Assembly: GCF_003461245.1 (NCBI RefSeq)
Contig: NZ_QTWS01000025.1
Coordinates: 1-64,000, forward strand
DNA: 64,000 nucleotides
Direction of reading: 5' to 3'
Source: Blautia sp. AF19-10LB
GTDB taxonomy: Bacteria > Bacillota > Clostridia > Lachnospirales > Lachnospiraceae
The notes below the pieces were generated by a model. That model did not search any database and was not told where the DNA came from. It saw only the letters and a list, made by a program, of their open reading frames with translations. The first letter of the stretch is position 1; every line of letters begins with the position of its first letter. Positions 33,814 to 42,444 of this stretch are shown here, one piece after another. Both the position numbers and the translations under genes were made by a program.

Positions 33814-34073
33814 TGAATAAAGTGTTCACACAGAACGGATGGGAAGACTACGTTTACTGGGAAACAGAAGACAAAAAGACACTGAAGAAGATTAATGCTC
33901 TGATAGAGGATATATGCAGGAATGGTAATCAGGGAATCGGTAAGCCGGAACCATTGACAGGTAATTTGGCAGGATTTTGGTCAAGACGCATTAATGATAA
34001 GGACAGGCTTATTTATCAGATAGATGATGAAAATATCTATATGCTGGCTTGCAGGTATCACTGTGCAAGATGA
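33810..34073 (+). CDS. type II toxin, YoeB/Txe family mRNA interferase
   Basis: 87 residues (86 if the second Met is used). A ribosome-dependent RNase of the RelE superfamily. FTQNGWEDYVYWETEDKKTLKKINALIEDI, the KPEPLTGNLAGFWSRRINDKDRLIYQI segment with conserved Glu and Arg, and a C-terminal CRYH with the catalytic-type His are intact, so it is probably active. It overlaps the antitoxin gene by 4 bases. Confidence 0.93.
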   Translation: MMNKVFTQNGWEDYVYWETEDKKTLKKINALIEDICRNGNQGIGKPEPLTGNLAGFWSRRINDKDRLIYQIDDENIYMLACRYHCAR

Positions 34074-34150
34074 GTGTGAGATGGTGAGGGGATAAGAGGG
34101 ATGTGCTGAAAAAGTAACCGAAAACACTGTAAAATAGGCAAAAAAATAAA

Positions 34151-34222
34151 GCTGATGACGGGAATCGAACCCGTGACCTCCGCCTTACCAAGGCGACGCT
34201 CTACCGACTGAGCCACATCAGC
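34151..34222 (-). tRNA. tRNA-Thr (anticodon GGU)
   Basis: 72 bases fold as a full cloverleaf on the - strand: acceptor GCTGATG/CATCAGC, D-arm GCTC/GAGC, anticodon stem TCGCC/GGCGG with loop TTGGTAA (anticodon GGT), T-arm ACGGG-TTCGATT-CCCGT. The CCA end is not encoded. A T-rich stretch follows its 3' end. Confidence 0.96.
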
Positions 34223-34263
34223 AATTACTTTGTGAAGCGTTTATCTGCCGCTCACAGTTGATA

Positions 34264-34292
34264 ATATTAACAGAAGTACAAGAAGTTGTCAA
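34264..34292 (-). promoter_or_regulatory. promoter of the tRNA-Thr gene
   Basis: On the - strand, TTGACA (34292-34287), 17 bases, TAATAT (34269-34264), about 40 bases before the tRNA. Confidence 0.65.
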
Positions 34293-34350
34293 CACTTTAT
34301 TTTAACTTTTTTTGATCTTTTTTGAGGAATACTTTTTGCTATTTTGATAG

Positions 34351-34379
34351 TTGCCAGTTTGAAAGGGACAGGGTATACT
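34351..34379 (+). promoter_or_regulatory. promoter of the maf/HAD operon
   Basis: TTGCCA, 17 bases, TATACT, 33 bases before the maf ATG. Confidence 0.55.
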
Positions 34380-34412
34380 GGAACAGAAGAAAAGTAAAGG
34401 AAGACTTGAATT

Positions 34413-35003
34413 ATGAGAAAAATCATACTTGCTTCGGCATCTCCGAGAAGGAGAGAACTTCTGGCGAATGCCGGAGTGATCTTTCAGGTATGTCCTGGGA
34501 ACAGCGAGGAAAAGATCACGAAGGAGATTCCGGAAGACATCGTAAAGGAACTGTCCCTGCAGAAAGCAATGGCGACGGCGTTGAAATTTGACATGGAAGA
34601 AGGAACGGTCATTCTGGGAGCAGATACGATCGTATCTTTTGATAATAAGATCCTTGGCAAACCAAAGAATGAAGAGGATGCGGTAAATACATTATCCATG
34701 CTCCAGGGGAATACGCATCAGGTCTATACCGGAGTGACAGTTATGGAACGTAAGGATTCCAAATGGGAAACGATCACTTTTGCAGAATGTACAGATGTTT
34801 CTTTCTATCCGGTTTCCGAGGAAGAGATCAGGGCATATGTAGCAACAGGCGAACCGATGGACAAGGCAGGAAGCTACGGTATCCAGGGCGGATTTGGTGC
34901 TTATGTAAAGGGAATCCGCGGGGACTATACAAATGTAGTAGGCCTTCCTGTGGGCAGACTGTTTTACGAAACGAAGAAACATGGAATAGAATTACGAGGA
35001 TAA
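34413..35003 (+). CDS. maf: Maf-family nucleoside triphosphate pyrophosphatase
   Basis: 196 residues. Hydrolyses non-canonical or modified nucleoside triphosphates (dTTP/UTP-type Maf) and is linked to septum control in Bacillus. LASASPRRRELLANAG (6-21), LGADTIVSF and GSYGIQGGFGAYVKGIRGDYTNVVGLPVGRL are the family motifs. It heads an operon of two HAD phosphatases and a small protein. RBS upstream is AAAGGAAGAC. Confidence 0.93.
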   Translation: MRKIILASASPRRRELLANAGVIFQVCPGNSEEKITKEIPEDIVKELSLQKAMATALKFDMEEGTVILGADTIVSFDNKILGKPKNEEDAVNTLSMLQGNTHQVYTGVTVMERKDSKWETITFAECTDVSFYPVSEEEIRAYVATGEPMDKAGSYGIQGGFGAYVKGIRGDYTNVVGLPVGRLFYETKKHGIELRG

Positions 35004-35007
35004 GATC

Positions 35008-35673
35008 ATGATAAAAGCATGTATTTTTGATCTGGACGGCACCCTGGCAAATACACTGGATTCTATGGCATACGTTGCCAATGAGATCCTCAGGGGAATG
35101 GGACTTAAGGAACAGCCGACAGAGAATTTTAAATATTACAGCGGTGAGGGAGCAGATATGCTGGTACGCCGCTGCCTCAAAGATGCCGGAGACCCGGAAC
35201 TTACCCATTTTGAGGAGTGCAGGGCTCTTTACAGAAAGAAATTTGACGAGGATCCTTTATATAAGGTAGTTCCGTATGAAGGAATCAGGGACACACTTCA
35301 GACACTGAAGAATGCAGGAGTGAAGCTTGCTGTCTGCTCCAACAAGCCGCATATAGCCGCAGTCAAGGTGATCGACAAGATGTTCCCGGGATATTTTGAC
35401 CTGGTGATCGGACAGAGCGATGCGATCCGCAGGAAACCGGCACCGGACGGTCCGCTTAAAGCAGCAGCAGAATTCGGTGCTTCTTCAGAAGAGTGTATGT
35501 ATATCGGAGACACCAGGACAGATATGGAAACCGGTACAGCGGCAGGCATGCATACGATCGGTGCTTTATGGGGATTCCGTGACAGAGAAGAACTTGAAAG
35601 CAGCGGTGCAGAGATCGTTGCGGAGAAACCAGAAGATTTACTTAAGATATATGAGGGACTGAATCATGATTAA
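35008..35673 (+). CDS. HAD-family hydrolase, phosphoglycolate phosphatase-like
   Basis: 221 residues. HAD motifs: I FDLDGTLANT (residues 7-16), II CSNKP, III RRKPAPDG, IV GDTRTDM. The helical cap after motif I is that of the Gph/PGP subfamily. Substrate is probably a small phosphomonoester such as 2-phosphoglycolate, but HAD specificity cannot be read from motifs. It starts 4 bases after maf and overlaps the next gene by 8 bases. Confidence 0.87.
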   Translation: MIKACIFDLDGTLANTLDSMAYVANEILRGMGLKEQPTENFKYYSGEGADMLVRRCLKDAGDPELTHFEECRALYRKKFDEDPLYKVVPYEGIRDTLQTLKNAGVKLAVCSNKPHIAAVKVIDKMFPGYFDLVIGQSDAIRRKPAPDGPLKAAAEFGASSEECMYIGDTRTDMETGTAAGMHTIGALWGFRDREELESSGAEIVAEKPEDLLKIYEGLNHD

Positions 35674-36472
35674 ACTGGTTGCAAGTGATCTGGATGGGAC
35701 TTTGCTGCTCAACGGAGCGCAGAGTCTGCCGGAAGAACTTTTTCCATTAATAAAAGAACTAAAAGAACTTGGCATTTTGTTTGTGGCAGCAAGCGGCAGA
35801 CAGTATGCAAATATGAAGCGCATGTTTGCACCGGTGGTGGATGACATGGCGTTTATTGCTGAAAACGGCGGTCTGGCGATCCAGAATGAGAAAGTACTCT
35901 ATCAGGACAGCTTTCCGAAGGAACTTGTCAGAGAAATCGTAGAAGCGATCTATGATAAGAAGGATGCCGACTTTACCTGTTCGACTAAGGATTTTTATTA
36001 CATCCGTCCAAAGACAGAGCATTACAGAGACCTGATGCTGAATGTGGTCAAAAATAACTGCAAAGAGATCGATAGCTTTGATGAGATAACAGAGCCATGC
36101 ATGAAAGTAGCTGTATACGAAAGGGAAGGAATCCAGGAGGATTCTATCCGGTACTGGAAGGAACGGTTCGGAGACAGATGTACGGTAGTGACATCCGGTT
36201 TTGCCTGGGTTGATTTTATCCCGTTTGAGACCAATAAGGCAAAAGGTCTCAGGGAATATCAGAAACTGCTTGGTATCAGACCGGAAGAATGTATTGTGTT
36301 TGGTGATGAGTATAATGACATTGCGATGCTGGAATCCGTACCATACAGTTTTGCCATGGCTCACGCGAAGCCGGGGGTCAAAAAAGCAGCGTCTTATCAG
36401 ACAGAGCGCGTAGAATATATTCTTAAGAAACTGATCCGCGCAGGTGGAAACATAGAGGAGGTAATTAAATAA
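35666..36472 (+). CDS. HAD-family hydrolase, Cof type (HAD-IIB)
   Basis: 268 residues. Motif I SDLDGTLL (7-14), AASGRQYANM (motif II region), a C2B cap in the middle, the conserved Lys in NKAKGLREYQ, and GDEYNDIAMLE (motif IV). Cof-type enzymes dephosphorylate sugar phosphates, FMN or pyridoxal phosphate. Overlaps both neighbours, so it is translationally coupled. Confidence 0.89.
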   Translation: MIKLVASDLDGTLLLNGAQSLPEELFPLIKELKELGILFVAASGRQYANMKRMFAPVVDDMAFIAENGGLAIQNEKVLYQDSFPKELVREIVEAIYDKKDADFTCSTKDFYYIRPKTEHYRDLMLNVVKNNCKEIDSFDEITEPCMKVAVYEREGIQEDSIRYWKERFGDRCTVVTSGFAWVDFIPFETNKAKGLREYQKLLGIRPEECIVFGDEYNDIAMLESVPYSFAMAHAKPGVKKAASYQTERVEYILKKLIRAGGNIEEVIK

Positions 36473-36729
36473 TGTATACAGAAGAAAGCGTAGAAACATT
36501 TCTCAAAAACCAGGGACAGCTTTTTGACGAAGCAGTTGCATCTTCCTATGAGGAAGCAGAAGAATTCCTTGAAGACTGTATGGCGGTAGAGCTGAAAACG
36601 CTCAAAGAAGTACGTGCATACTTTGATGAAGCAGGTGCAGACATCAGTGGAATGACAGATGAGGAACTGGAAGATGCAAGTGAAGTATTTGTTCTTCCGT
36701 CAGGCGGATATCTTCTGGTAGAAGGGTGA
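36472..36729 (+). CDS. small acidic protein of unknown function
   Basis: 85 residues, strongly acidic, mostly predicted helical (YTEESVETFLKNQGQLFDEAV, EEAEEFLEDCMAVEL) with a C-terminal FVLPSGGYLLVEG strand. The start overlaps the Cof-gene stop by one base (TAATG). I recognise no family. Its place in the maf operon suggests cotranscription, not a known function. Confidence 0.75.
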   Translation: MYTEESVETFLKNQGQLFDEAVASSYEEAEEFLEDCMAVELKTLKEVRAYFDEAGADISGMTDEELEDASEVFVLPSGGYLLVEG

Positions 36730-36755
36730 GCCGATATTTGAAGTAGAAATTTTTT

Positions 36756-36807
36756 ATGACAGGGAAAGGTTATGTAAAATAGAAATTACATAGCCTTTCC
36801 CTGTCAT
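36756..36807. other. 22-bp nearly perfect palindrome without T-run
   Basis: The arms from ATGACAGGGAAAGG to CCTTTCCCTGTCAT pair over 22 bases with one G-U and an 8-base loop. No T-run follows on either strand, so it is not a normal terminator. It separates the maf operon from the surface-protein gene and contains the -35 of the next promoter. Confidence 0.7.
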
Positions 36808-36815
36808 GCTATAAT
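36786..36815 (+). promoter_or_regulatory. candidate promoter of the surface-protein gene
   Basis: TTACAT, 18 bases, TATAAT, with the -35 inside the 3' arm of the palindrome at 36756-36807. Confidence 0.5.
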
Positions 36816-36902
36816 GACGATACGGGAAGTGGGGAATATAGTATCAATAAAAGGGTCATATCCGTGAATATTTGTGATAGAAACCCAAAAAGGAGGAAAA
36901 TT

Positions 36903-39608
36903 ATGAACAGAAGGAGATTTCTGGCGATCATTATGTCTGTGTTTATGATATTGTCGCTGCTGCCGGTGACAGTATTTGCAGAGACAACCGCCGCTGTGCT
37001 GGATGGACAGCTCAAGATCCAGGGCACGGCAGTAGCAGGAACGACATTGAAAGCAGATATGCAGGGGATAAAGAACGAAGGGATAACAGAGGACAGTGTC
37101 AGTTATCAGTGGTTTCGCAAAACTTCCGATGATGAAAAGAAAGAACAGCAGGGAGAGAAACCTGAACTGAAATCCCTCAGTAAAGAAAAAACTTATACGA
37201 TCACCAAAGATGATATAGATTCAAAGATCGTTCTGACGATTACCGGTTTGGAGGATAAGGGATTCAGCGGCAGTCTGACAGCTGTGACAGCGACTGTTAC
37301 AGAGACAGCAGATCCTAAAGCAGCAGAAACAGAACAGAATACAGAAGCTTCAACAGAGGAACAGAATCAGGATACCTCCACAGCAGAGGATGCTTCATCA
37401 GAGGAAACACAGGAAATTCCGGAGGCAGCGAATGATAACGAGGCCGGATCAGAATCTGTAGATGGCATTCCGGCAGCAACAAATGATGCAGAATCATCAG
37501 AGCAGGAGAATGAAAACTCTGAAGAAGAACTGGAACAGAACGAATATCAGGAAGAATTACAGCCTGCGGATGAAACTGGCAGCACAGAAAAGAACGAACA
37601 GGATTCAGAGGAGGCTGGAAGCACTTCTGTAGAAGGAATCCCGGAAGCAAAAGAAGATGGAACATACAATAACACAGAAGATAATACAGAAACAGAAAGT
37701 CCGTCAGATACAGATGAGGCATCTTATCAGGCAGAAGCAGAAGTCGGCGACGGAAGCAGTGATGTTTTGGCATTTGGCACGGTTGTTTCAGGACAGGAAG
37801 ACGAACAGGCACAGTATGTGACCATCAAAAATACCGGTACAGAAACTCTGAATTTCATAGATATAAGCCCGGAGCATTTTGCAGTCCAGGATATCACCGA
37901 GCCTCTGGAAGCCGGTCAGAGCGTACAGGTATGGATCGCACCGCGGGTTGGAACAGAGCCTGGCAGTTATGAGGATACGATCACATATAAGACAGAAGAA
38001 GGAGCAACAGCTTCTTTCAAAGCACAAATGACTGTCGAAAGTGAAGATACACCGGAACCGACGGAGGTGCCGCAGGATACACCGACACCGGAACCGACAG
38101 AGACACCACAAGATACACCGACACCGGAGCCGACGGAGACACCACAGGATACACCAACATCGGAACCGACACAGGTACCGGCAGTGAGTAAGGTAAATGC
38201 CGATACAGGCGCGGCAGATTTTGGCAGTGTCGTAGAAGGCTATACAGAGGCACCGCAGGCACAGACGATCACACTGACCAATGAAGGCAATGCAGATGCA
38301 GTTCTGTCAGATATATACAGTGATCAGGGAGAAATTAAATATTTTGATGCGGCATTATCTGCACAGGAAATCAGTGCAAATGGAGGTACAGCAACATTTA
38401 CCGTGCGCCCGAAGAATGGGCTGAGTGCCGGTACCTATACAGAGGCATTTACGATCAATGATACAACTTCCGGACAGGGGATCGTGATCACGGCAACGGT
38501 TACTGTAAATACAGCGAGCCACAGTCTTGGAATCTCAACAGATACACTTGATTTTGCAAGTGCAAAGAAAGGATACAGCGGAGTCAGTGCACAGCAGATC
38601 ACTGTTACAAACAATGGAAATGTGGCAGAGACACTTGTACAGCCTTCTGCAAAATATTTCACGATAACAGCAGCCACCGGACTGACAATCCAGCCAGGAG
38701 AATCAGCGGTATTTACAGTAGCACCGAAGGATGGCCTGGACGTAAATAGTTATCAGGAAAATATCACGATTGCTTCAGCGGCGACAGAAACTGTGTGCAA
38801 GGCATCCTTCCAGGTACTCAAAGGAACTGTTTCTCTTACAAAGATCCAGAATCCATCAGAGATCAGCGGAATTGCAAATGGCACAGCCAAAGATGCACAG
38901 AAGCTGAAACTGCCGTCCACAGTAGTGATCGAGACTACCGGAGGAAAGGCCAAAGCCAAAGTAGCCTGGGATGTCAAGAACTGTTCTTATAATGCCGCTG
39001 ATACAGCAGCACAGAGTTTTACAGTCAAAGGAGCAGTAACACTTCCGGATGGCGTGGACAATAACAATAATATAGATCTGTTAGCCTATGTTAAAGTAAA
39101 TGTAGAAGCCTATACACCAAAGACTGTCTCCGCAGATGATAATAAGATAACAGGAATTGAGGTAAATGGCGTTTATACAACTCAGTCCAAAATCTCTTTC
39201 ACAGCAGTAGGAGCAGGAATGGACAACAATTCTCCTAAGAAAGGTGATATCCGTTATGTTCCGCTGAACTGGACTGTCATCAATACAAATGCATGGGATA
39301 AAGCTCCTTATACAGCATGCTTCGGACTTTCCAAGAGCGGTGATTATACATTGAAAGTCGTTTTCCAGCAGCAGCAGTACAATGGCAAAAACTGGAAAAA
39401 TACTGACAGTCAGGATACCAAACAGGTAGCTTTCAGTATTTCAGAGGCGAAGGTCACAGCACCGGGAACAAATCTTACTCCATCTGCAAATCAGAAAAAA
39501 TCTGTCAAGACAAATGATCCAACGGATATCATTCCATTTGTGGTCATCTTGATTATTGCAGCAGGAGCTGTATACGGCGTGATCTATTACAAGAAGAAAA
39601 AGAAATAA
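36903..39608 (+). CDS. large surface protein with ASH-like beta domains and a membrane anchor
   Basis: 901 residues from the ATG at 36903, behind AAAGGAGG. Layout: signal peptide (RRRFLAIIMSVFMILSLLPVTVFA); an N-terminal beta domain; about 140 residues of Glu/Thr/Ser-rich linker; an ASH/choice-of-anchor-D-like domain (FGTVVSGQEDEQAQYVTIKN); a Pro/Thr repeat stalk (PEPTETPQDT units); two more similar domains (FGSVVEGYTEAPQAQTITLTN, FASAKKGYSGVSAQQITVTN); a C-terminal beta region; then KTNDPTD, a hydrophobic span and KKKKK. The end looks like a sortase signal, but KTND replaces the TGD-type motif I would expect, so it may simply stay in the membrane. Function unknown. Confidence 0.8.
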   Translation: MNRRRFLAIIMSVFMILSLLPVTVFAETTAAVLDGQLKIQGTAVAGTTLKADMQGIKNEGITEDSVSYQWFRKTSDDEKKEQQGEKPELKSLSKEKTYTITKDDIDSKIVLTITGLEDKGFSGSLTAVTATVTETADPKAAETEQNTEASTEEQNQDTSTAEDASSEETQEIPEAANDNEAGSESVDGIPAATNDAESSEQENENSEEELEQNEYQEELQPADETGSTEKNEQDSEEAGSTSVEGIPEAKEDGTYNNTEDNTETESPSDTDEASYQAEAEVGDGSSDVLAFGTVVSGQEDEQAQYVTIKNTGTETLNFIDISPEHFAVQDITEPLEAGQSVQVWIAPRVGTEPGSYEDTITYKTEEGATASFKAQMTVESEDTPEPTEVPQDTPTPEPTETPQDTPTPEPTETPQDTPTSEPTQVPAVSKVNADTGAADFGSVVEGYTEAPQAQTITLTNEGNADAVLSDIYSDQGEIKYFDAALSAQEISANGGTATFTVRPKNGLSAGTYTEAFTINDTTSGQGIVITATVTVNTASHSLGISTDTLDFASAKKGYSGVSAQQITVTNNGNVAETLVQPSAKYFTITAATGLTIQPGESAVFTVAPKDGLDVNSYQENITIASAATETVCKASFQVLKGTVSLTKIQNPSEISGIANGTAKDAQKLKLPSTVVIETTGGKAKAKVAWDVKNCSYNAADTAAQSFTVKGAVTLPDGVDNNNNIDLLAYVKVNVEAYTPKTVSADDNKITGIEVNGVYTTQSKISFTAVGAGMDNNSPKKGDIRYVPLNWTVINTNAWDKAPYTACFGLSKSGDYTLKVVFQQQQYNGKNWKNTDSQDTKQVAFSISEAKVTAPGTNLTPSANQKKSVKTNDPTDIIPFVVILIIAAGAVYGVIYYKKKKK
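38046..38173 (+). repeat. 36-base coding repeat (PEPTETPQDTPT stalk)
   Basis: About three and a half imperfect copies of a 36-base unit inside the surface-protein gene, encoding a proline-rich spacer. Copy number probably varies between strains. Confidence 0.8.
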
Positions 39609-39622
39609 TAAAATATATTTTG

Positions 39623-39649
39623 TTAGCACTCATTTTAAATGAGTGCTAA
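39623..39649 (+). promoter_or_regulatory. CIRCE operator (HrcA binding site)
   Basis: TTAGCACTC, 9 bases, GAGTGCTAA: a perfect match to the CIRCE consensus. It lies just upstream of the -35 box of htpG, indicating HrcA control of Hsp90. Confidence 0.93.
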
Positions 39650-39656
39650 TTTTTCC

Positions 39657-39685
39657 TTGACTTTTATAAAAAATGGTATTAGTAT
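39657..39685 (+). promoter_or_regulatory. htpG promoter
   Basis: TTGACT, 17 bases, TAGTAT, immediately downstream of the CIRCE element. Confidence 0.65.
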
Positions 39686-39727
39686 ATATAAAAAATGAAA
39701 TTACGAAAACAAAGGAGCGTGTTTTTT

Positions 39728-41788
39728 ATGGCAGCAAAACATGGAAATTTGTCAATTAACAGTGAAAATATTTTTCCTATCATAAAGAAATGGCTGTATT
39801 CAGACCATGATATCTTTGTAAGAGAGCTTGTATCCAACGGATGTGATGCGATCACCAAACTTAAGAAACTGGAAGTAATGGGAGAGTACACTTTCCCGGA
39901 TGACTATAAAGCAGCAGTTCAGGTAGTAGTGGATCCGGATGCCAAAACCCTGAAATTCATTGATAACGGTATCGGTATGACTGGTGATGAAGTAGAAGAA
40001 TACATCACACAGATCGCTTTTTCCGGTGCAACAGAATTCCTTGAGAAATACAAAGATAAAACAACAGATGACCAGATGATCGGACATTTCGGACTGGGAT
40101 TTTATTCTGCATTCATGGTTGCTGATGAGGTGCACATTGATACACTTTCCTATAAGGATGGAGCAACAGCAGTACACTGGACTTGTGATGGCGGTACAGA
40201 ATATGATATGCAGGACGGCGACAGAACCACACCAGGTACAGAGATCACCTTATTCCTGAACGAAGAGAGCCTGGAGTTCTGTAATGAATACCGCATGCGT
40301 GAAGTAATCGAGAAATACTGTTCCTTTATGCCGGTGAACATCTACCTGTCCAAAGCAAACGCAGAGCAGGAATATGAGACGATTGATGAATCTGAACTTC
40401 GCGATGACGATGTAGTTGTAGAACACATCCACGAAGACGCCAAGACAGAAGAAAAGGAAAACGAAAACGGCGAGAAAGAAGTCGTAGAAGTTTCACCTGC
40501 AAAGGACAAAGTAAAGATCAACAAACGCCCGGTATCCTTAAGTGATCCGAATCCGCTGTGGATGAGACATCCGAATGAATGCAGCGATGAGGATTACAAG
40601 GATTTCTACCGCAAAGTATTTATGGATTACAAGGAGCCTCTGTTCTGGATCCATCTGAACATGGATTATCCGTTCAACCTCAAAGGTATCCTGTACTTCC
40701 CGAAGATCAACACAGAATATGATTCCATCGAAGGAACCATCAAACTGTACAACAACCAGGTATTCATCGCAGACAATATCAAGGAAGTCATTCCGGAATT
40801 CCTGCTCCTTCTCAAAGGCGTGATCGACTGCCCGGATCTTCCGCTGAACGTATCCAGAAGTGCCCTGCAGAATGACGGATTTGTTCAGAAGATTTCTGAA
40901 TACATTTCCAAGAAAGTTGCAGACAAGCTGACAGGCATGTGCAAGACTGACCGTGAATCCTATGAGAAATACTGGGATGACATCAGCCCGTTCATCAAAT
41001 ATGGCTGCATCAAGGATGCGAAGTTTGCAGAGAAACTGCATGACTACATTCTGTTCAAAGACCTGGATAACAAATATATGACTCTCAAGGACTGCATCGA
41101 GCAGAACAAGAAAGAAGAAAGAGAAGAGACTTCCGAAACAAAAGAAGCAGAGTCAGAAGAAAAGAAAGATGATGATGAGAACAAAGAGCCGGAGAAGACA
41201 ACCATCTTCTATGTAACAGATCCGGTACAGCAGAGCCAGTACATCAACATGTTCAAGGAAGCAGGCAAGAATGCAGTGATCCTGTCACACAATATCGACA
41301 CTGCCTTCATTTCTCATCTTGAGCAGAAGGACCAGACCATCCAGTTCAAGAGAATTGATGCTGATCTTACAGAAGAACTCAAGGGAGAGGGCGCTGCAGA
41401 TGAAGAGACAACAAAGACTCTGACAGATCTGTTCCGCAAGAGCCTTGGCAAAGAGAAACTCGAAGTCAAAGTAGAGAACCTCAAGAATGACTCCGTAGCT
41501 GCAATGATGATGCTTTCTGAGGAGAGCCGCCGTATGCAGGATATGATGAAGATGTACAACATGTATGGAATGGATCCGTCCATGTTTGGTGGACAGGAGA
41601 CACTGGTACTCAATGCAAACCATCCGCTGGTACAGTTCCTCGGCAAGAATCAGGAGTCTGAACATGCAGCAGTGATCTGCGAGCAACTGTATGATCTGGC
41701 TATGATCAGCCATAAACAGCTTTCGCCAGATGAGATGACCAAGTTTGTTCAGAGAAGCAATGACATCCTGATGATGATTGCTAAATAA
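39728..41788 (+). CDS. htpG: molecular chaperone HtpG (Hsp90)
   Basis: 686 residues from the ATG at 39728 (AAAGGAGCG upstream). ATP-dependent cytosolic chaperone. GHKL ATPase motifs are intact: FVRELVSNGCDAITKL, FIDNGIGMT, GHFGLGFYSAFMVAD. An acidic Glu/Lys stretch of about 30 residues (near 470-500, EETSETKEAESEEKKDDD) and another near 245 make it longer than E. coli HtpG (624). The CIRCE site upstream places it in the HrcA heat-shock regulon. Confidence 0.95.
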   Translation: MAAKHGNLSINSENIFPIIKKWLYSDHDIFVRELVSNGCDAITKLKKLEVMGEYTFPDDYKAAVQVVVDPDAKTLKFIDNGIGMTGDEVEEYITQIAFSGATEFLEKYKDKTTDDQMIGHFGLGFYSAFMVADEVHIDTLSYKDGATAVHWTCDGGTEYDMQDGDRTTPGTEITLFLNEESLEFCNEYRMREVIEKYCSFMPVNIYLSKANAEQEYETIDESELRDDDVVVEHIHEDAKTEEKENENGEKEVVEVSPAKDKVKINKRPVSLSDPNPLWMRHPNECSDEDYKDFYRKVFMDYKEPLFWIHLNMDYPFNLKGILYFPKINTEYDSIEGTIKLYNNQVFIADNIKEVIPEFLLLLKGVIDCPDLPLNVSRSALQNDGFVQKISEYISKKVADKLTGMCKTDRESYEKYWDDISPFIKYGCIKDAKFAEKLHDYILFKDLDNKYMTLKDCIEQNKKEEREETSETKEAESEEKKDDDENKEPEKTTIFYVTDPVQQSQYINMFKEAGKNAVILSHNIDTAFISHLEQKDQTIQFKRIDADLTEELKGEGAADEETTKTLTDLFRKSLGKEKLEVKVENLKNDSVAAMMMLSEESRRMQDMMKMYNMYGMDPSMFGGQETLVLNANHPLVQFLGKNQESEHAAVICEQLYDLAMISHKQLSPDEMTKFVQRSNDILMMIAK

Positions 41789-41819
41789 AATTTCATTAGA
41801 AAATGTAAGATTAATTTCC

Positions 41820-41870
41820 AAATTCCCGGATGTGGACAACAGTCAAAAACCACATCCGGGAATTTCTTTT
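41820..41870 (+). terminator. intrinsic terminator after htpG
   Basis: AAATTCCCGGATGTGG pairs with CCACATCCGGGAATTT, then CTTTT. Confidence 0.88.
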
Positions 41871-41876
41871 GCATGA

Positions 41877-41940
41877 TTGACAAATGGTACAAAAATTTTT
41901 ATGCTATTTTTGTATGTAGATGTTGTTTTTGTCGAAAAAT
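41877..41940 (+). promoter_or_regulatory. promoter with a Spo0A box
   Basis: TTGACA (41877), 17 bases, TATGCT (41900). Downstream, TTTTTGTCGAAAAAT (about 41926-41940) contains the 0A-box core TGTCGAA at 41930-41936. A second TATAAT with an adjacent TGTCG lies at 42018-42028. The placement downstream of the start suggests repression by Spo0A or by the encoded protein. Confidence 0.6.
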
Positions 41941-42060
41941 CGAGATATTTTTCCGGAAATGTAATCTTTTATCGAGGAAAGACTATTTTGCTAGGATATG
42001 AGAAATGAAGCAAAATATGTCGTATAATATTGAGAAAGAAAAAACCGGAGGGAAAAAGGT

Positions 42061-42444
42061 ATGAGAAAAGTATATCGGTTGATACGGCAATTAGGAGTAA
42101 CTTCCAAATATAAAGGTTATTACTATGTGGCAGAAGCGGTAAGAATGTTCATGGAAATTCAGGATCATCCTATAAAAATCACAAAAGATATATATCCATC
42201 TCTGGCAAAACAGTTTAAGTCCACACCGGTAAATGTGGAACATGATATCCGAACGGTGATCAATGTCTGTTGGGAATCAAATAAAGAAGCCATGAATGAA
42301 ATTGCCGGTTATCCATTGCGTTATAAGCCGACAAACAGCGAATTTATAGATATGATGGCATATTATCTGATGCAGATGGAAATTGAGACGACGCATTCTG
42401 ACAGAAAATTATATCCAGATTATAATATGGTGAAATCAATCTGA
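42061..42444 (+). CDS. stand-alone Spo0A C-terminal (effector) domain protein
   Basis: 127 residues. The sequence from KVYRLIRQLGVTSKYKGYYYVAEAVRMFMEI to ITKDIYPSLAKQF...VNVEHDIRTVINVCWESN follows the Spo0A DNA-binding domain throughout, including the recognition-helix region. There is no receiver domain, so it cannot be switched by phosphorylation of its own chain. It could compete for or act at 0A boxes; one lies in its own leader. RBS is CGGAGGG. Its 3' end overlaps the convergent DUF5721 gene by 25 bases. Confidence 0.8.
   Translation: MRKVYRLIRQLGVTSKYKGYYYVAEAVRMFMEIQDHPIKITKDIYPSLAKQFKSTPVNVEHDIRTVINVCWESNKEAMNEIAGYPLRYKPTNSEFIDMMAYYLMQMEIETTHSDRKLYPDYNMVKSI

Noticed and set aside
38046..38173. 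CRISPR-like repeat array
   Set aside because: The 36-base periodicity is coding (proline/threonine stalk) without spacers.
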